Shown: positions 51,307 to 61,613 of the stretch, in pieces
How positions within the stretch are numbered: position 1 is the first letter of the stretch
How the letters are laid out: each line of letters starts with the position of its first letter
NCBI RefSeq assembly: GCF_014637175.1
Contig: NZ_BMEV01000011.1
Span: 1 to 64,000 of the forward strand
Reading direction: 5' to 3'
DNA from: Compostibacillus humi
GTDB lineage: Bacteria; Bacillota; Bacilli; Bacillales; Amphibacillaceae
DNA: 64,000 nucleotides
Notes under the pieces: model-generated
What the model saw: the letters and a program-made list of their open reading frames with translations, nothing else
Database searches by the model: none
Told to the model about the DNA's origin: nothing
Position numbers and translations under genes: made by a program

Positions 51307-54300
51307 ATGAGCAGCATTCGTACAATCAATAAGTTATTAGTAGCAAACCGTGGGGAAATTGCCATTCGTGTTTTCCGTGCTTGTACGGAAATGAATATTA
51401 GAACCGTCGCAATCTATTCCAAGGAGGATTCCGGTTCTTATCACCGTTTTAAGGCAGATGAAGCATACTTGATTGGTAAAGGGAAAAAACCGATCGATGC
51501 TTATTTAGATATTGAAGGTATTATTGAACTGGCAAAAAGAGTCGGTGTGGATGCGATTCATCCGGGATATGGGTTTTTATCCGAGAATATTGAGTTTGCC
51601 CGGCGATGTGAGGAAGAAGGAATCATTTTTGTCGGTCCAACGACGGAACATTTAAGCATGTTTGGCGATAAAGTAAAAGCACGGGAACAGGCTAAGCTTG
51701 CCGGACTTCCGGTAATTCCGGGAAGTGACGGTCCGGTGAACTCCTTGGAGGAAGTAGTTTCTTTTGCCGAACAATACGGCTACCCGATCATTATTAAAGC
51801 TTCCCTCGGCGGCGGCGGAAGAGGAATGCGGATTGTCCGCAACGAAAAAAGTCTTGCTGAAGCGTACGAAAGGGCAAAGTCCGAGGCAAAAGCTGCCTTT
51901 GGCAATGATGAAATTTATGTAGAAAAACTCATCGAAAATCCAAAGCATATTGAAGTTCAAATCATTGGCGATAAGGACGGAAATATCGTCCATCTGTATG
52001 AACGGGATTGTTCTATTCAGCGCCGTCACCAAAAATTAATTGAGGTAGCACCGAGCACTTCTTTAAATGAAGCAATGCGCAAGAAGATTTGTGACGCAGC
52101 AGTTCAGCTGATGGAAAATGTCCGTTATTTGAACGCTGGCACTGTGGAGTTTTTAGTTACAGATGATGAATTTTACTTCATTGAAGTAAATCCGAGGGTT
52201 CAAGTAGAACATACGATAACGGAAATGATTACCGGCATCGACATCGTACAGACGCAAATTAAAGTAGCCCAAGGCTATCATTTGCATAGTGAAGAAATTG
52301 GCATTCCTGTACAAGACCAAATTAAGACTGTCGGTTATGCGATTCAATCAAGAATTACAACAGAGGACCCGCTAAATAATTTCATGCCGGATACAGGGAA
52401 AATTATGGCTTACCGGTCCGGAGGCGGGTTTGGCGTCAGACTCGATGCAGGAAACGCTTATCAAGGTGCAGTCATTACGCCCCATTATGACTCATTATTA
52501 GTAAAAGTTTCCACCCACGCCCTTACCTTTGAACAAGCAGCACAGAAAATGGTAAGAAATTTAAGGGAATTCCGTATCCGGGGAATCAAGACAAACATTC
52601 CGTTCCTTGAAAATGTGATGCTGCATAAACAGTTTTTATCCGGGGAATATGACACGACGTTTATCGATAAGACACCGGAATTATTCGTCTTTCCGAAAAG
52701 AAAAGACCGGGGAACGAAAATGCTCACTTATATCGGGCATACAACGGTTAACGGCTTCGAAGGCTTGAAAAAGAAAGAAAAGCCTGACTTTGATCCGTTG
52801 CAAATCCCGAAAGTAAATCATTTAGAAGATTATCCTAGAGGAACAAAACAAATTTTAGAGGAAAAAGGGCCTGAAGGTTTATCGGACTGGCTGAAAGAAC
52901 AAGATCGCGTATTGCTTACCGATACCACTTTCAGAGATGCCCACCAGTCGCTGCTTGCAACGAGAATTCGTACGAAAGATTTGCTGCAAATTGCCGAACC
53001 GACAGCAAAATTGCTGCCAAATTTATTTTCCGTTGAAATGTGGGGCGGTGCAACCTTTGATGTTGCTTATCGATTCCTGAAGGAAGATCCGTGGGACAGA
53101 CTGCTGAAACTAAGGGAAAAGATGCCAAATGTATTATTCCAAATGCTGCTGAGAGCAAGCAATGCCGTAGGATATACAAATTATCCGGATAATGTAATCA
53201 GTGAATTCGTCGAAAAAAGCGCCCATGCCGGAATTGACGTATTCCGGATATTTGACAGCTTAAACTGGATTGAAGGAATGATTCCAGCCATTGAGGCAGT
53301 CAGGAAGAACAACAAAATCATTGAAGCGACAATTTGCTATACCGGAGATATTCTCGATTCTTCGCGAACGAAGTACGACCTAAATTATTACAAAGAAATG
53401 GCGAAGGAACTGGAGAAAATCGGTGCGCATATTATCGGCATTAAAGATATGGCAGGACTGCTAAAACCGGAAGCGGCTTACCGTTTAATTTCAACATTGA
53501 AAGAGACGGTTGATTTGCCAATCCATCTGCATACCCATGATACGAGCGGAAACGGGATTTTTACCTATGCGCGGGCAATTGATGCTGGAGTGGATGTCGT
53601 TGACGTTGCTGTTTCAGCAATGGCAGGACATACTTCTCAGCCAAGTGCACAGACGTTGTATCATGCATTGGAAGGAAGCGAGCGCCAGCCGGAAGTGAAC
53701 ATCGATCATTATGAAAGTCTTTCCCGGTATTGGGAAGGTGTGCGGAATTACTACGGTGAATTTGAAAGCGGGATGAAAGCACCGCATACGGAAGTGTATT
53801 TCCATGAAATGCCAGGCGGCCAATATAGCAATTTGCAGCAGCAGGCGAAAGCGGTTGGCCTAGGTGATCGCTGGGAAGAAGTAAAAGAAATGTTCCGCCG
53901 GGTAAACGATATGTTCGGCGATATTGTGAAAGTTACCCCATCTTCCAAAGTTGTCGGCGATATGGCTTTGTTCATGGTCCAAAATAATCTGACGGAAGAC
54001 GATATTTATGAACGGGGAGATACGATTGACTTTCCGGATTCAGTCATTGAATTTGTCCAAGGATATATTGGGCAGCCATATCAAGGATTTCCGCAGGAAC
54101 TGCAGCGAATCATATTAAAAGGAAAAGAGCCAATTACAGTTCGCCCTGGGGAACTTCTGGATCCGGTAGATTTTCATCAAATTAAAGAAACATTATTTAA
54201 ATCTTTACATCGGCAAATTACGAGCTTTGACGCCATATCCTATGCCCTATATCCAAAAGTGTTTATGGACTTCCAGAAGTTTTATGAAAAGTATGGGGAT

Positions 54301-54750
54301 ATGTCTGTCCTAGACACTCCAACCTTCTTTTATGGAATGAAGCTTGGAGAAGAAATAGAAGTGGAAATTGAACAAGGCAAGACGCTGTTTGTCCGTTTAG
54401 TTTCCATCTCCGAACCTAGACCGAACGGAACCCGTACTGTTTACTTTGAATTAAACGGCCAGCCTCGGGAAGTGACCGTCACCGATGAAAGTGTCATTTC
54501 GGAAGTAGAAACCCGGCCGAAAGCAGATCCGGGCAATGAGAAGCAAATCGGCGCAACGATGCCAGGAACTGTTCTTGATGTAAATTGCAAAAAAGGAGAT
54601 CAAGTAGAAAAAGGAGATTACTTGCTGACTACGGAAGCAATGAAGATGGAAACGACCATCCAAGCGCCGTTTAAAGGAACTGTAAAAGCAGTACATGTGC
54701 AAAACGGGGATAAGATTGAAGTGGGCGATTTGCTCATCGAATTTGAATAG
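51307..54750 (+). CDS. pycA: Pyruvate carboxylase
   Basis: A 1147-residue multidomain enzyme converting pyruvate to oxaloacetate. Biotin carboxylase occupies about 1-460 (KASLGGGGRGMR; FIEVNPRVQVEHT). The carboxyltransferase TIM barrel follows (about 530-1000, DTTFRDAHQSLLATR; IHLHTHDTSGNG). The C-terminal carrier domain ends the protein, with the biotinylated Lys near 1113 in EAMKMET. Length and order match the family exactly. DarB, encoded at 32048, activates PycA in B. subtilis. It starts 26 bp after ftsW behind AGAGGAGG. Confidence 0.97.
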   Translation: MSSIRTINKLLVANRGEIAIRVFRACTEMNIRTVAIYSKEDSGSYHRFKADEAYLIGKGKKPIDAYLDIEGIIELAKRVGVDAIHPGYGFLSENIEFARRCEEEGIIFVGPTTEHLSMFGDKVKAREQAKLAGLPVIPGSDGPVNSLEEVVSFAEQYGYPIIIKASLGGGGRGMRIVRNEKSLAEAYERAKSEAKAAFGNDEIYVEKLIENPKHIEVQIIGDKDGNIVHLYERDCSIQRRHQKLIEVAPSTSLNEAMRKKICDAAVQLMENVRYLNAGTVEFLVTDDEFYFIEVNPRVQVEHTITEMITGIDIVQTQIKVAQGYHLHSEEIGIPVQDQIKTVGYAIQSRITTEDPLNNFMPDTGKIMAYRSGGGFGVRLDAGNAYQGAVITPHYDSLLVKVSTHALTFEQAAQKMVRNLREFRIRGIKTNIPFLENVMLHKQFLSGEYDTTFIDKTPELFVFPKRKDRGTKMLTYIGHTTVNGFEGLKKKEKPDFDPLQIPKVNHLEDYPRGTKQILEEKGPEGLSDWLKEQDRVLLTDTTFRDAHQSLLATRIRTKDLLQIAEPTAKLLPNLFSVEMWGGATFDVAYRFLKEDPWDRLLKLREKMPNVLFQMLLRASNAVGYTNYPDNVISEFVEKSAHAGIDVFRIFDSLNWIEGMIPAIEAVRKNNKIIEATICYTGDILDSSRTKYDLNYYKEMAKELEKIGAHIIGIKDMAGLLKPEAAYRLISTLKETVDLPIHLHTHDTSGNGIFTYARAIDAGVDVVDVAVSAMAGHTSQPSAQTLYHALEGSERQPEVNIDHYESLSRYWEGVRNYYGEFESGMKAPHTEVYFHEMPGGQYSNLQQQAKAVGLGDRWEEVKEMFRRVNDMFGDIVKVTPSSKVVGDMALFMVQNNLTEDDIYERGDTIDFPDSVIEFVQGYIGQPYQGFPQELQRIILKGKEPITVRPGELLDPVDFHQIKETLFKSLHRQITSFDAISYALYPKVFMDFQKFYEKYGDMSVLDTPTFFYGMKLGEEIEVEIEQGKTLFVRLVSISEPRPNGTRTVYFELNGQPREVTVTDESVISEVETRPKADPGNEKQIGATMPGTVLDVNCKKGDQVEKGDYLLTTEAMKMETTIQAPFKGTVKAVHVQNGDKIEVGDLLIEFE

Positions 54751-54751
54751 T

Positions 54752-54787
54752 AAAAAGGGTTATCCTGTCATCAGGATAACCCTTTTT
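54752..54787. terminator. Bidirectional terminator, pycA / ctaA
   Basis: A long stem (AAAAAGGGTTATCCTG with its complement) with A and T tails. The right end touches the ctaA stop. Confidence 0.9.
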
Positions 54788-55754
54788 ATGTACGCGTATA
54801 TGCAGAGCTTAAATTGGCGTCTGGTACATTTACTTCCAGCGATTGCTCTGCTTTTGCGCTTCTCGTCGAAAGAAGGACAAAATAACTTAACATACCGACA
54901 TAGCATGTAATCACAAGGGCATGCATTAAGGCAACCCCAAGGTTTAGCAGAGTAAAGATGATCAGACCGCCAAAGATTACTTGAAGGGAAATTAAGAATA
55001 ATGTAATTGACCAGCCCCAAAACATAATTTTGTTCCCGCGATAATGGAGAAAAACTTTAAAAAAGAACAGTACCGTCCAAATGAATAAAATGCCGGCAGC
55101 AAAACGGTGCCCCATTTGAATCCATTGTTCCAGGCTAAAACTGGCAAAAGAAAACGGCTGGCTATTGGAGCAGAGCGGCCAATCACCGCAAACTAAATTG
55201 GATTCGGTATGGCGGACGAGTGCTCCAGTATAGACGACGATGAATGTATAGATATAAAGGGAATAAATTTCAATCCGATGTTTCTTTTTAATATGCAATG
55301 CCGCGCTATCATATTTTTTATCGATTTCAAAAATAAGCAGCATTAGCAAAAATACGGATGCATAAGAGACTAAAGATATTCCGAAATGAAGGGCTAGAAC
55401 AAAGTCAGATTGCCCCCAAACGACGGCTGCAGCACCGATTAGTGCTTGAATTATAAGAAAGCTTACCGACATGAAAGAAAGAAATTTAACTTCGCGAATA
55501 TTGCCTATTTTTTTCCATGCAAGAACGGCAAGCAAAACGACAACGATGCCAACTAATCCGGAAACGAGACGATGGCTTAATTCCACTGCCATTTCAAAGG
55601 TAAATTCTGTCGGAACAAGCTGACCTTCACATAACGGCCAGGATTGTCCGCATCCGTCCTCCGATCCGGTCTTTGTTACGAGCGCTCCCCCCAACAATAC
55701 AAACATCATTCCTACTGTTGCAGTTACCGACAACCACTTTAACGTTTTTATCAT
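54786..55754 (-). CDS. ctaA: Heme A synthase CtaA
   Basis: A 322-residue, eight-helix membrane protein that oxidises the C8 methyl of heme O to make heme A for the caa3 oxidase. Heme-ligand His residues lie in ELSHRLVSG and LALHFGISL in the first half and in VRHTESN and QMGHRFAAG in the second. The extracellular Cys pair GCGQSWPLC is present, with a second pair CGDWPLC. It is divergent from ctaC, as in Bacillus, but ctaB is not between them. Confidence 0.93.
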   Translation of the reverse strand: MIKTLKWLSVTATVGMMFVLLGGALVTKTGSEDGCGQSWPLCEGQLVPTEFTFEMAVELSHRLVSGLVGIVVVLLAVLAWKKIGNIREVKFLSFMSVSFLIIQALIGAAAVVWGQSDFVLALHFGISLVSYASVFLLMLLIFEIDKKYDSAALHIKKKHRIEIYSLYIYTFIVVYTGALVRHTESNLVCGDWPLCSNSQPFSFASFSLEQWIQMGHRFAAGILFIWTVLFFFKVFLHYRGNKIMFWGWSITLFLISLQVIFGGLIIFTLLNLGVALMHALVITCYVGMLSYFVLLSTRSAKAEQSLEVNVPDANLSSAYTRT

Positions 55755-56621
55755 ATGCGATGCCTCACTTTTGTTGTAATTTATAGTCTGCCAGATGAAT
55801 ATTTATTCGTATATTTCAGTTCACGAATTCATTTCTAGGAAAATTAGCAGTTATTTTTGACAAATTTTTGAATAAATTCGCTGTTTTGAATATTCGTCTT
55901 TAGCCTATAATATAATTATTTCTAAATTTAAGTAAAGCAAAATGCTTATATATCAACCCCTATCCAATACTAACATGTTTTATTTTTATTTTCACTATGG
56001 AAATAGTAAAAACCTTGCATTATGAACTATATTTTGCTAGAAATAGATTAAGGATACTTTTATATTTCTGCCTAATACAGCAATGACGAAGGATGTTACG
56101 TTCAATTGCTTAGGAATGGACTTGGAATCAGCAATCATTGGAAATGGTCTGGAATAGGCAATAGGACACCGTCCCTTACATGTTTGTCTTATCAACACGT
56201 CCTCTATTAACAAACTAGTTACTTGCATGCTGTGAGGAGGGATATACAGACTGGGAATTAACGACAAAACCTAAAAGATTAGGTCCAAAAATTGGTAATG
56301 TCAGAAACATGCCGGGAATTTTAGTGAAAAACATAAAGGGACGAGTTGCATTCCGGTAAATTTCGTAAAGCTTACCTGTAATGATTATTGTTTTTTGTAT
56401 TAAACTAATCATTACAATGTATTTTGGCTTTATCTGATTTTTTTTATAATCCAATGCCTGCTATGTTGCGCCAGGTTAACAATCAGCAATTCATTTTGGC
56501 TGATTCGTAATGTATGATGTTTCCGGCACGTTTTAGCGATTAATTTGGAACTTCGGTATTGCTTCATTTTGACATGCCAATTTTTTATTATTTTAAATTA
56601 CAGAAAGAGAGGTATAAACAC
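55755..56621. other. Large intergenic region between ctaA and ctaC
   Basis: 867 bp where ctaB is found in B. subtilis. It is AT-rich. Two overlapping minus-strand frames (56215-56454, with MFFTKIPGMFLTLPIFGPNL; and 56037-56267) have protein-like stretches but weak start contexts and do not resemble farnesyltransferase. A 7-bp inverted repeat AATCAGC/GCTGATT lies at 56481-56505 upstream of ctaC. I see no intact gene. Confidence 0.6.
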
Positions 56622-57677
56622 ATGAAAAGCCGGATGGGAAAAGTTAAGTTATTTCTTTTATTTGGAATTACGTCATTGGTGTTAGCAGCTTGCGGCAAAG
56701 AGAATTTAACCTCTTTGGATCCAAAAGGCTACGGGGCAGAATCATCCTTTAATATCATGATGCTATCCCTTATTATCATGATTGGTGTATTTTTAGTTGT
56801 TATTGTTATTTACACGCTTGCCCTTATTCGTTTCCGCCAGAAGAAAGGACAGGAAAATTACATTCCTAAACAGGTGGAAGGGAACCACAAACTTGAAGTA
56901 TTGTGGACTTCTATTCCGATTCTTTTAGTACTAATCCTTGCTATTCCAACGGTCATATCTGTATTCGATCTTGCAGATGAAACCGATGCAAGCAGTTCGA
57001 TTAATATTGATGTAACAGGCAATCAGTATTGGTGGAATTTCGATTATACTGGTGAAGAGATTCAAACAAGCCAAGACTTGTACATACCAGTTGGAGAAAA
57101 AGTATATTTACATGTGAAATCCTCTGACGTTGTTCACTCTTTTTGGGTGCCGACTATTTCCGGAAAAATTGATGCAAACCCGGAAAACACAAATACGATG
57201 TATATAGAAGCATATGAAGAAGGAGTATATTGGGGCAAATGTGCTGAACTTTGCGGCCCATCCCATTCATTAATGGACTTTAAAGTAATTGCAGTCAGTC
57301 CTGAAAAATATGAGCAATGGGTAGCAGATATGCAAAACGCAGATCCGGAGGAAGTACCGGCTGAAGCTGTAGCACAAGAAGGAAAAGAATTGTTTGAGTC
57401 AAAAAGTTGTATTGCATGTCATGCAATCGGTTCCTCTCCTAATGCTGTCGGTCCGAATTTAACGAACTATGCCAATCGGACAACGGTTGCAGGTATTAAA
57501 GATGTTACGAAGGAAAACCTGGTGGAATGGCTGCTCGATCCGGAATCGATTAAGCCAGGAAACTTGATGACAGGAAATTACCCTGAACTGACAGAAGACG
57601 AAGCAAATAGCATTGCTGAATATTTACTTCAGCTTGACCATTCCGAAGTGACTCCTCAAAGCATCGGTGAATGGTAA
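56622..57677 (+). CDS. ctaC: Cytochrome caa3 oxidase subunit II (with cytochrome c domain)
   Basis: A 351-residue lipoprotein (LVLAACGKEN). Two membrane helices precede the CuA cupredoxin domain, whose copper ligands lie in DVVHSFWVP and CAELCGPSHSLM. A fused C-terminal cytochrome c carries the heme motif CIACH and a Met in GNLMTGN. It accepts electrons from cytochrome c via its own heme. Sco1 (29761) probably loads CuA. The ATG at 56622 follows GAGAGG. Confidence 0.95.
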   Translation: MKSRMGKVKLFLLFGITSLVLAACGKENLTSLDPKGYGAESSFNIMMLSLIIMIGVFLVVIVIYTLALIRFRQKKGQENYIPKQVEGNHKLEVLWTSIPILLVLILAIPTVISVFDLADETDASSSINIDVTGNQYWWNFDYTGEEIQTSQDLYIPVGEKVYLHVKSSDVVHSFWVPTISGKIDANPENTNTMYIEAYEEGVYWGKCAELCGPSHSLMDFKVIAVSPEKYEQWVADMQNADPEEVPAEAVAQEGKELFESKSCIACHAIGSSPNAVGPNLTNYANRTTVAGIKDVTKENLVEWLLDPESIKPGNLMTGNYPELTEDEANSIAEYLLQLDHSEVTPQSIGEW

Positions 57678-57726
57678 TGGCAGAATTTGGGAGGAAGTCT
57701 TACAGAACAATAGGGAGGTATAAACA

Positions 57727-59577
57727 TTGAGTTTAGCATCTGCTCAGAAGAAAGGCTTCGGTGCTATTTTGTGGGATTATCTGACGACAGTCGACCATAA
57801 AAAAATCGGCGTCATGTATATAGCGGCTGGAGCATTTTTCTTCATTCTTGGTGGAATTGAATCGTTAGTCATCCGAGTTCAATTAATGGTTCCAGAAAAC
57901 GATTTCGTCAGTGCGGGCCTTTATAATGAAATGATAACGATGCACGGTACAACGATGATTTTCTTTGCGGCAATGCCGATATTGCTTGGCTTTATGAACG
58001 TGGCCGTACCGTTGCAAATCGGGGCCCGGGACGTGGCGTTTCCATTTTTAAATGCACTTGGTTTTTGGCTGTTCTTATTTGGAGGAATACTGTTAAACTT
58101 AAGCTGGATTTTTGGCGCACCTGATGCGGGCTGGACCGCTTATCCGCCGCTATCCACCCAGTCACCGGGACACGGGACAGACTTTTACGTTATGGCGCTG
58201 CAGCTATCCGGTGCCGGTACATTGATGGGGGGAATTAACTTCATCGTAACGATTGTAACAATGCGCGCGCCAGGCATGACGTATATGCGTATGCCGTTAT
58301 TCAGCTGGACGACGTTTGTAACAAGCATTCTGATTTTATTTGCTTTTCCAGCATTTACTGTGGCTTTATTCCTGTTAATGTTTGATCGTATGTTTGATTC
58401 CGCATTTTTTGATATTGCACTTGGAGGAAATGCGGTTATTTGGCAGCATTTGTTCTGGATTTTTGCACATCCGGAAGTATATATCTTGATTTTGCCGGCC
58501 TTTGGAATATTTAGTGAGATTTTCTCGGTATTCTCGAAGAAAAGGCTGTTCGGTTACACTTCCATGGTGTTCGCAACGTTCTTGATTGCCTTTTTAGGAT
58601 TTATGGTATGGGCCCACCATATGTTTACAGTTGGTCTCGGTTCCGTTGCTAACGCAATTTTTGCGGTTGGAACGATGGCAATTGCCGTACCGACGGGAAT
58701 TAAAATTTTTAACTGGCTGGCAACAATGTGGGGAGGAAGCATTCGAATCTCCACAGCGATGCTCTGGGCGTTAGCGTTTATTCCGTCGTTTACCATTGGC
58801 GGTATGACAGGGGTTATGCTCGGTGCTGCAACGGCAGACTATCAATACCATGATACGTACTTTGTTGTTGCCCACTTCCACTATGTACTCGTTGGGGGAG
58901 TAGTATTCGGTATCATGGCTGGTCTCCATTACTGGTGGCCGCTTATGTTCAGAAGAGTATTAAATGAAACGTTAGGCAAACTTGCCTTCTGGCTATTCTT
59001 TATCGGATTCCATTTAACGTTCTTTATTCAGCATTTCCTTGGATTAATGGGGATGCCGCGCCGTTACTGGGTATTCCTTGAAGATCAAGGATTAGACTTG
59101 GGGAACTTGGTAAGTACAATCGGTGCGTTTTTCATGGCGGCTGGAGCAATTGTATTTGTAATCAATATTATTTATACGGCGGTGAAAGGAGAAAAAGCAC
59201 CTCAAGATCCGTGGAACGGCCGTACGTTAGAATGGGCAGTTCCTTCACCGACACCGTTCTACAATTTTAAACAATTGCCTTTAGTCCGCGGCCTAGACCC
59301 GCTCTGGATTGAGAAAATGGAAGGAAACGGCAAATTAACAGCTGCTGAACCGTTAAATGATATCCATATGCCAAATGGTTCCATTATTCCATTCGTCATG
59401 ACGGTCGGATTCTTCATTGCATCCCTAGGGTTTATTTATCAATATGAGTATCCGATTGCATATCTTGCTCTTTACGGCGGAATGGCTATAGGAATTGGCG
59501 GAATGATTGTCCGTTCCTTGAAGGATGACCACGGATACTATGTCCGGAAAGAAGAATTAGAAGGGGAGGTTGAATAA
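57727..59577 (+). CDS. ctaD: Cytochrome caa3 oxidase subunit I
   Basis: A 616-residue heme-copper oxidase catalytic subunit with 12 core plus extra C-terminal helices. Low-spin heme His in ITMHGTTMIF, CuB His and the cross-linked Tyr in AHPEVYILILPAFG, the His pair in WAHHMFTVGL and the heme a/a3 ligands in VAHFHYVLVGG are all present. TTG start behind GGGAGG. It couples oxygen reduction to proton pumping. Confidence 0.96.
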   Translation: MSLASAQKKGFGAILWDYLTTVDHKKIGVMYIAAGAFFFILGGIESLVIRVQLMVPENDFVSAGLYNEMITMHGTTMIFFAAMPILLGFMNVAVPLQIGARDVAFPFLNALGFWLFLFGGILLNLSWIFGAPDAGWTAYPPLSTQSPGHGTDFYVMALQLSGAGTLMGGINFIVTIVTMRAPGMTYMRMPLFSWTTFVTSILILFAFPAFTVALFLLMFDRMFDSAFFDIALGGNAVIWQHLFWIFAHPEVYILILPAFGIFSEIFSVFSKKRLFGYTSMVFATFLIAFLGFMVWAHHMFTVGLGSVANAIFAVGTMAIAVPTGIKIFNWLATMWGGSIRISTAMLWALAFIPSFTIGGMTGVMLGAATADYQYHDTYFVVAHFHYVLVGGVVFGIMAGLHYWWPLMFRRVLNETLGKLAFWLFFIGFHLTFFIQHFLGLMGMPRRYWVFLEDQGLDLGNLVSTIGAFFMAAGAIVFVINIIYTAVKGEKAPQDPWNGRTLEWAVPSPTPFYNFKQLPLVRGLDPLWIEKMEGNGKLTAAEPLNDIHMPNGSIIPFVMTVGFFIASLGFIYQYEYPIAYLALYGGMAIGIGGMIVRSLKDDHGYYVRKEELEGEVE

Positions 59578-59579
59578 AA

Positions 59580-60203
59580 ATGAGTCACGATTATTCGCTG
59601 AATCCCGAAAAACTCCATGAAGACCCAGCAAAAGTTACGCATGAAGGGAAAAATAAATTTATCGGCTTATGGGTATTCCTAGGCGGAGAAACCGTCTTGT
59701 TCGCCTCCCTTTTTGCAACTTATCTTGCATTAAAAAATTCTACTGCTGGCGGACCAAGCTCACAGGAAATATTCGGACTGGAACTTGTATTTATCATGAC
59801 GATGCTATTGTTAACAAGTTCTTTAACGAGTGTATATGCGATTTACCATATGAAAAACCATAATTTCCGGAAAATGCAGCTTTGGTTTGGGATTACCGCC
59901 TTTTTAGGACTCGGCTTTTTAGCATGTGAAATTTATGAGTTTGCCCATTATATTACGGATTACGGATTTACATTCCGTTCCTCCGCCTTTGGTTCTGCCT
60001 TCTATACGCTCGTAGGTTTCCACGGCGGTCACGTCATTGTAGGAATGAGCTGGCTCATCGCATTAATGGTCCGAAACGCCAAACGAGGGTTGAACCTATA
60101 TAATGCCCCTAAATATAATACGTTTGCATTGTACTGGCACTTTATCGATGTGGTGTGGGTATTCATCTTTACGGTAGTATATTTAATGGGGATGGTGAGC
60201 TAA
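59580..60203 (+). CDS. ctaE: Cytochrome caa3 oxidase subunit III
   Basis: A 207-residue, five-helix subunit III (KFIGLWVFLGGETVLFASLF; YTLVGFHGGHVIVGM; YWHFIDVVWVFIFTVVY). It starts 2 bp after ctaD inside the GGGGAGG-bearing junction, showing tight coupling. Confidence 0.95.
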   Translation: MSHDYSLNPEKLHEDPAKVTHEGKNKFIGLWVFLGGETVLFASLFATYLALKNSTAGGPSSQEIFGLELVFIMTMLLLTSSLTSVYAIYHMKNHNFRKMQLWFGITAFLGLGFLACEIYEFAHYITDYGFTFRSSAFGSAFYTLVGFHGGHVIVGMSWLIALMVRNAKRGLNLYNAPKYNTFALYWHFIDVVWVFIFTVVYLMGMVS

Positions 60204-60206
60204 ATT

Positions 60207-60527
60207 ATGGGAGAAAACACGAACATTGAAAAAGTGAACTCCTTTGAAAGACAAAAGAATCGGGAGGAAATGAAACGGCAATTTATTCTGTTTGCCTCGA
60301 TGATTATCTTTACTATTCTTGCGTTTTTGCTTGTGGCATGGGACATGGATAGGACCTATGTCATTCCGATAATCATCGTCCTTGCAGTTATTCAAGTTGC
60401 ATTTCAATTTTTCTACTTCATGCATATGAAGGATAAAGGACATGAATTTGTTTCCATTCTTATATATGGCGGTGCGTGGATAGCCTTTGTCATGGCCATT
60501 TGTTTTACGACGATTATTTGGTGGTAG
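60207..60527 (+). CDS. ctaF: Cytochrome caa3 oxidase subunit IV
   Basis: A 106-residue, three-helix subunit IV. A polar N-terminus (about 1-30) is followed by FILFASMIIFTILAFLLVAW, IPIIIVLAVIQVAFQFFYFMHM and a last helix ending TTIIWW. It starts 3 bp after ctaE and closes ctaCDEF before a terminator. Confidence 0.93.
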   Translation: MGENTNIEKVNSFERQKNREEMKRQFILFASMIIFTILAFLLVAWDMDRTYVIPIIIVLAVIQVAFQFFYFMHMKDKGHEFVSILIYGGAWIAFVMAICFTTIIWW

Positions 60528-60533
60528 AAAAAA

Positions 60534-60557
60534 ATCGGGAGTATCTCCCGATTTTTT
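60534..60557 (+). terminator. Terminator after ctaF
   Basis: An AATCGGGAG/CTCCCGATT stem followed by TTTT. Confidence 0.85.
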
Positions 60558-60679
60558 CATCAATGATATGGAGAATAATGACGATTCCCTGTATATTAGT
60601 TGCAGCAATAAGTATAGGTTGGAAGAATATTGGAATGAAAAACTAGATTACATTTATTGATGACTTGGAGTGGATTACC

Positions 60680-61576
60680 ATGTGGTTAGAATTGCAAATA
60701 TTTGGTTTCCGTGCATTATGGAGCCCGTTCTTCTTTTTGATGGTCGTATTATGTGGTCTTTTCTATCATTTTCTATTCTTTCGCAAGTTTAAAACGAAAG
60801 AAAAGCCGACGATAAAACAGCAAATCTCATTTTATATTGGTTTATTGCTATTATACATTGCGAAAGGATCCCCCGTTGATTTATTGTCCCATATAACCTT
60901 GACCGCTCACATGATTCAAATGGCTACCTTTTTGCTTTTAGTGCCGATTCTGTTTATTAAAGGTTTGCCTGCATGGGTTTGGGAAAAAATTTTATTGGCT
61001 CCAAAGATTAAGCCGATCGTTCAACTGCTGACGAAGCCAGTTATCGCTTTGCTATTTTTTAATGGGCTGTTTAGTTTTTACCATTTGCCGTTGCTTTTTA
61101 ATTTCTCCAAAGAAACGCCTGTTGCTCATTTTACCATCCATGCTGCATTATTTTTCGCCGCATTTATCATGTGGCTGCCGTTAATGGCTCCGGTAAAAGA
61201 AATTAATAAATTGAAACCTTTGTTAAAAATTGTTTATATTTTTGTGAACAGTGTTTTAATTACCCCAGCATGTGCTATGATTATATTTGCACCGGATCCT
61301 TTATATGAAGCATATATGGAAACCGGCGCCTGGATTACTGCCCTTAGTTTATGTGTTCCAAATGATGTGTTGCAAGGAATAAGCGGAGTATTAACCGGTC
61401 CGGATTTATTTTCACCATTAGGAATTCGGGAAGACCAGCAGCTCGGCGGCATTGTAATGAAGCTCGTTCAGGAATTTATTTACGGAACAGTACTTGTAAT
61501 GATTATTAGACAATGGTTTAAAGAAGAAAACAGACCAGTTGATCCATTGCCAAGCACTTCATATCATTCTTCCTAA
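60680..61576 (+). CDS. ctaG: Cytochrome c oxidase assembly factor CtaG
   Basis: A 298-residue membrane protein of the caa3_CtaG family with seven helices (FRALWSPFFFLMVVLCGLFY; SPVDLLSHITLTAHMIQM with conserved His). It is needed for active caa3 oxidase in B. subtilis, probably at the CuB site. ATG at 60680 behind a weak GGAG. It may be read through from ctaF. Confidence 0.92.
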   Translation: MWLELQIFGFRALWSPFFFLMVVLCGLFYHFLFFRKFKTKEKPTIKQQISFYIGLLLLYIAKGSPVDLLSHITLTAHMIQMATFLLLVPILFIKGLPAWVWEKILLAPKIKPIVQLLTKPVIALLFFNGLFSFYHLPLLFNFSKETPVAHFTIHAALFFAAFIMWLPLMAPVKEINKLKPLLKIVYIFVNSVLITPACAMIIFAPDPLYEAYMETGAWITALSLCVPNDVLQGISGVLTGPDLFSPLGIREDQQLGGIVMKLVQEFIYGTVLVMIIRQWFKEENRPVDPLPSTSYHSS

Positions 61577-61613
61577 CCTATAAACAATTACGAAATGAGG
61601 GAACTTTGTACAG

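Noticed and set aside
56037-56454. Remnant of ctaB
   Set aside because: The translated fragments do not contain the prenyltransferase motifs (such as NxxxDxxxD) expected for heme O synthase. Their origin is unknown.
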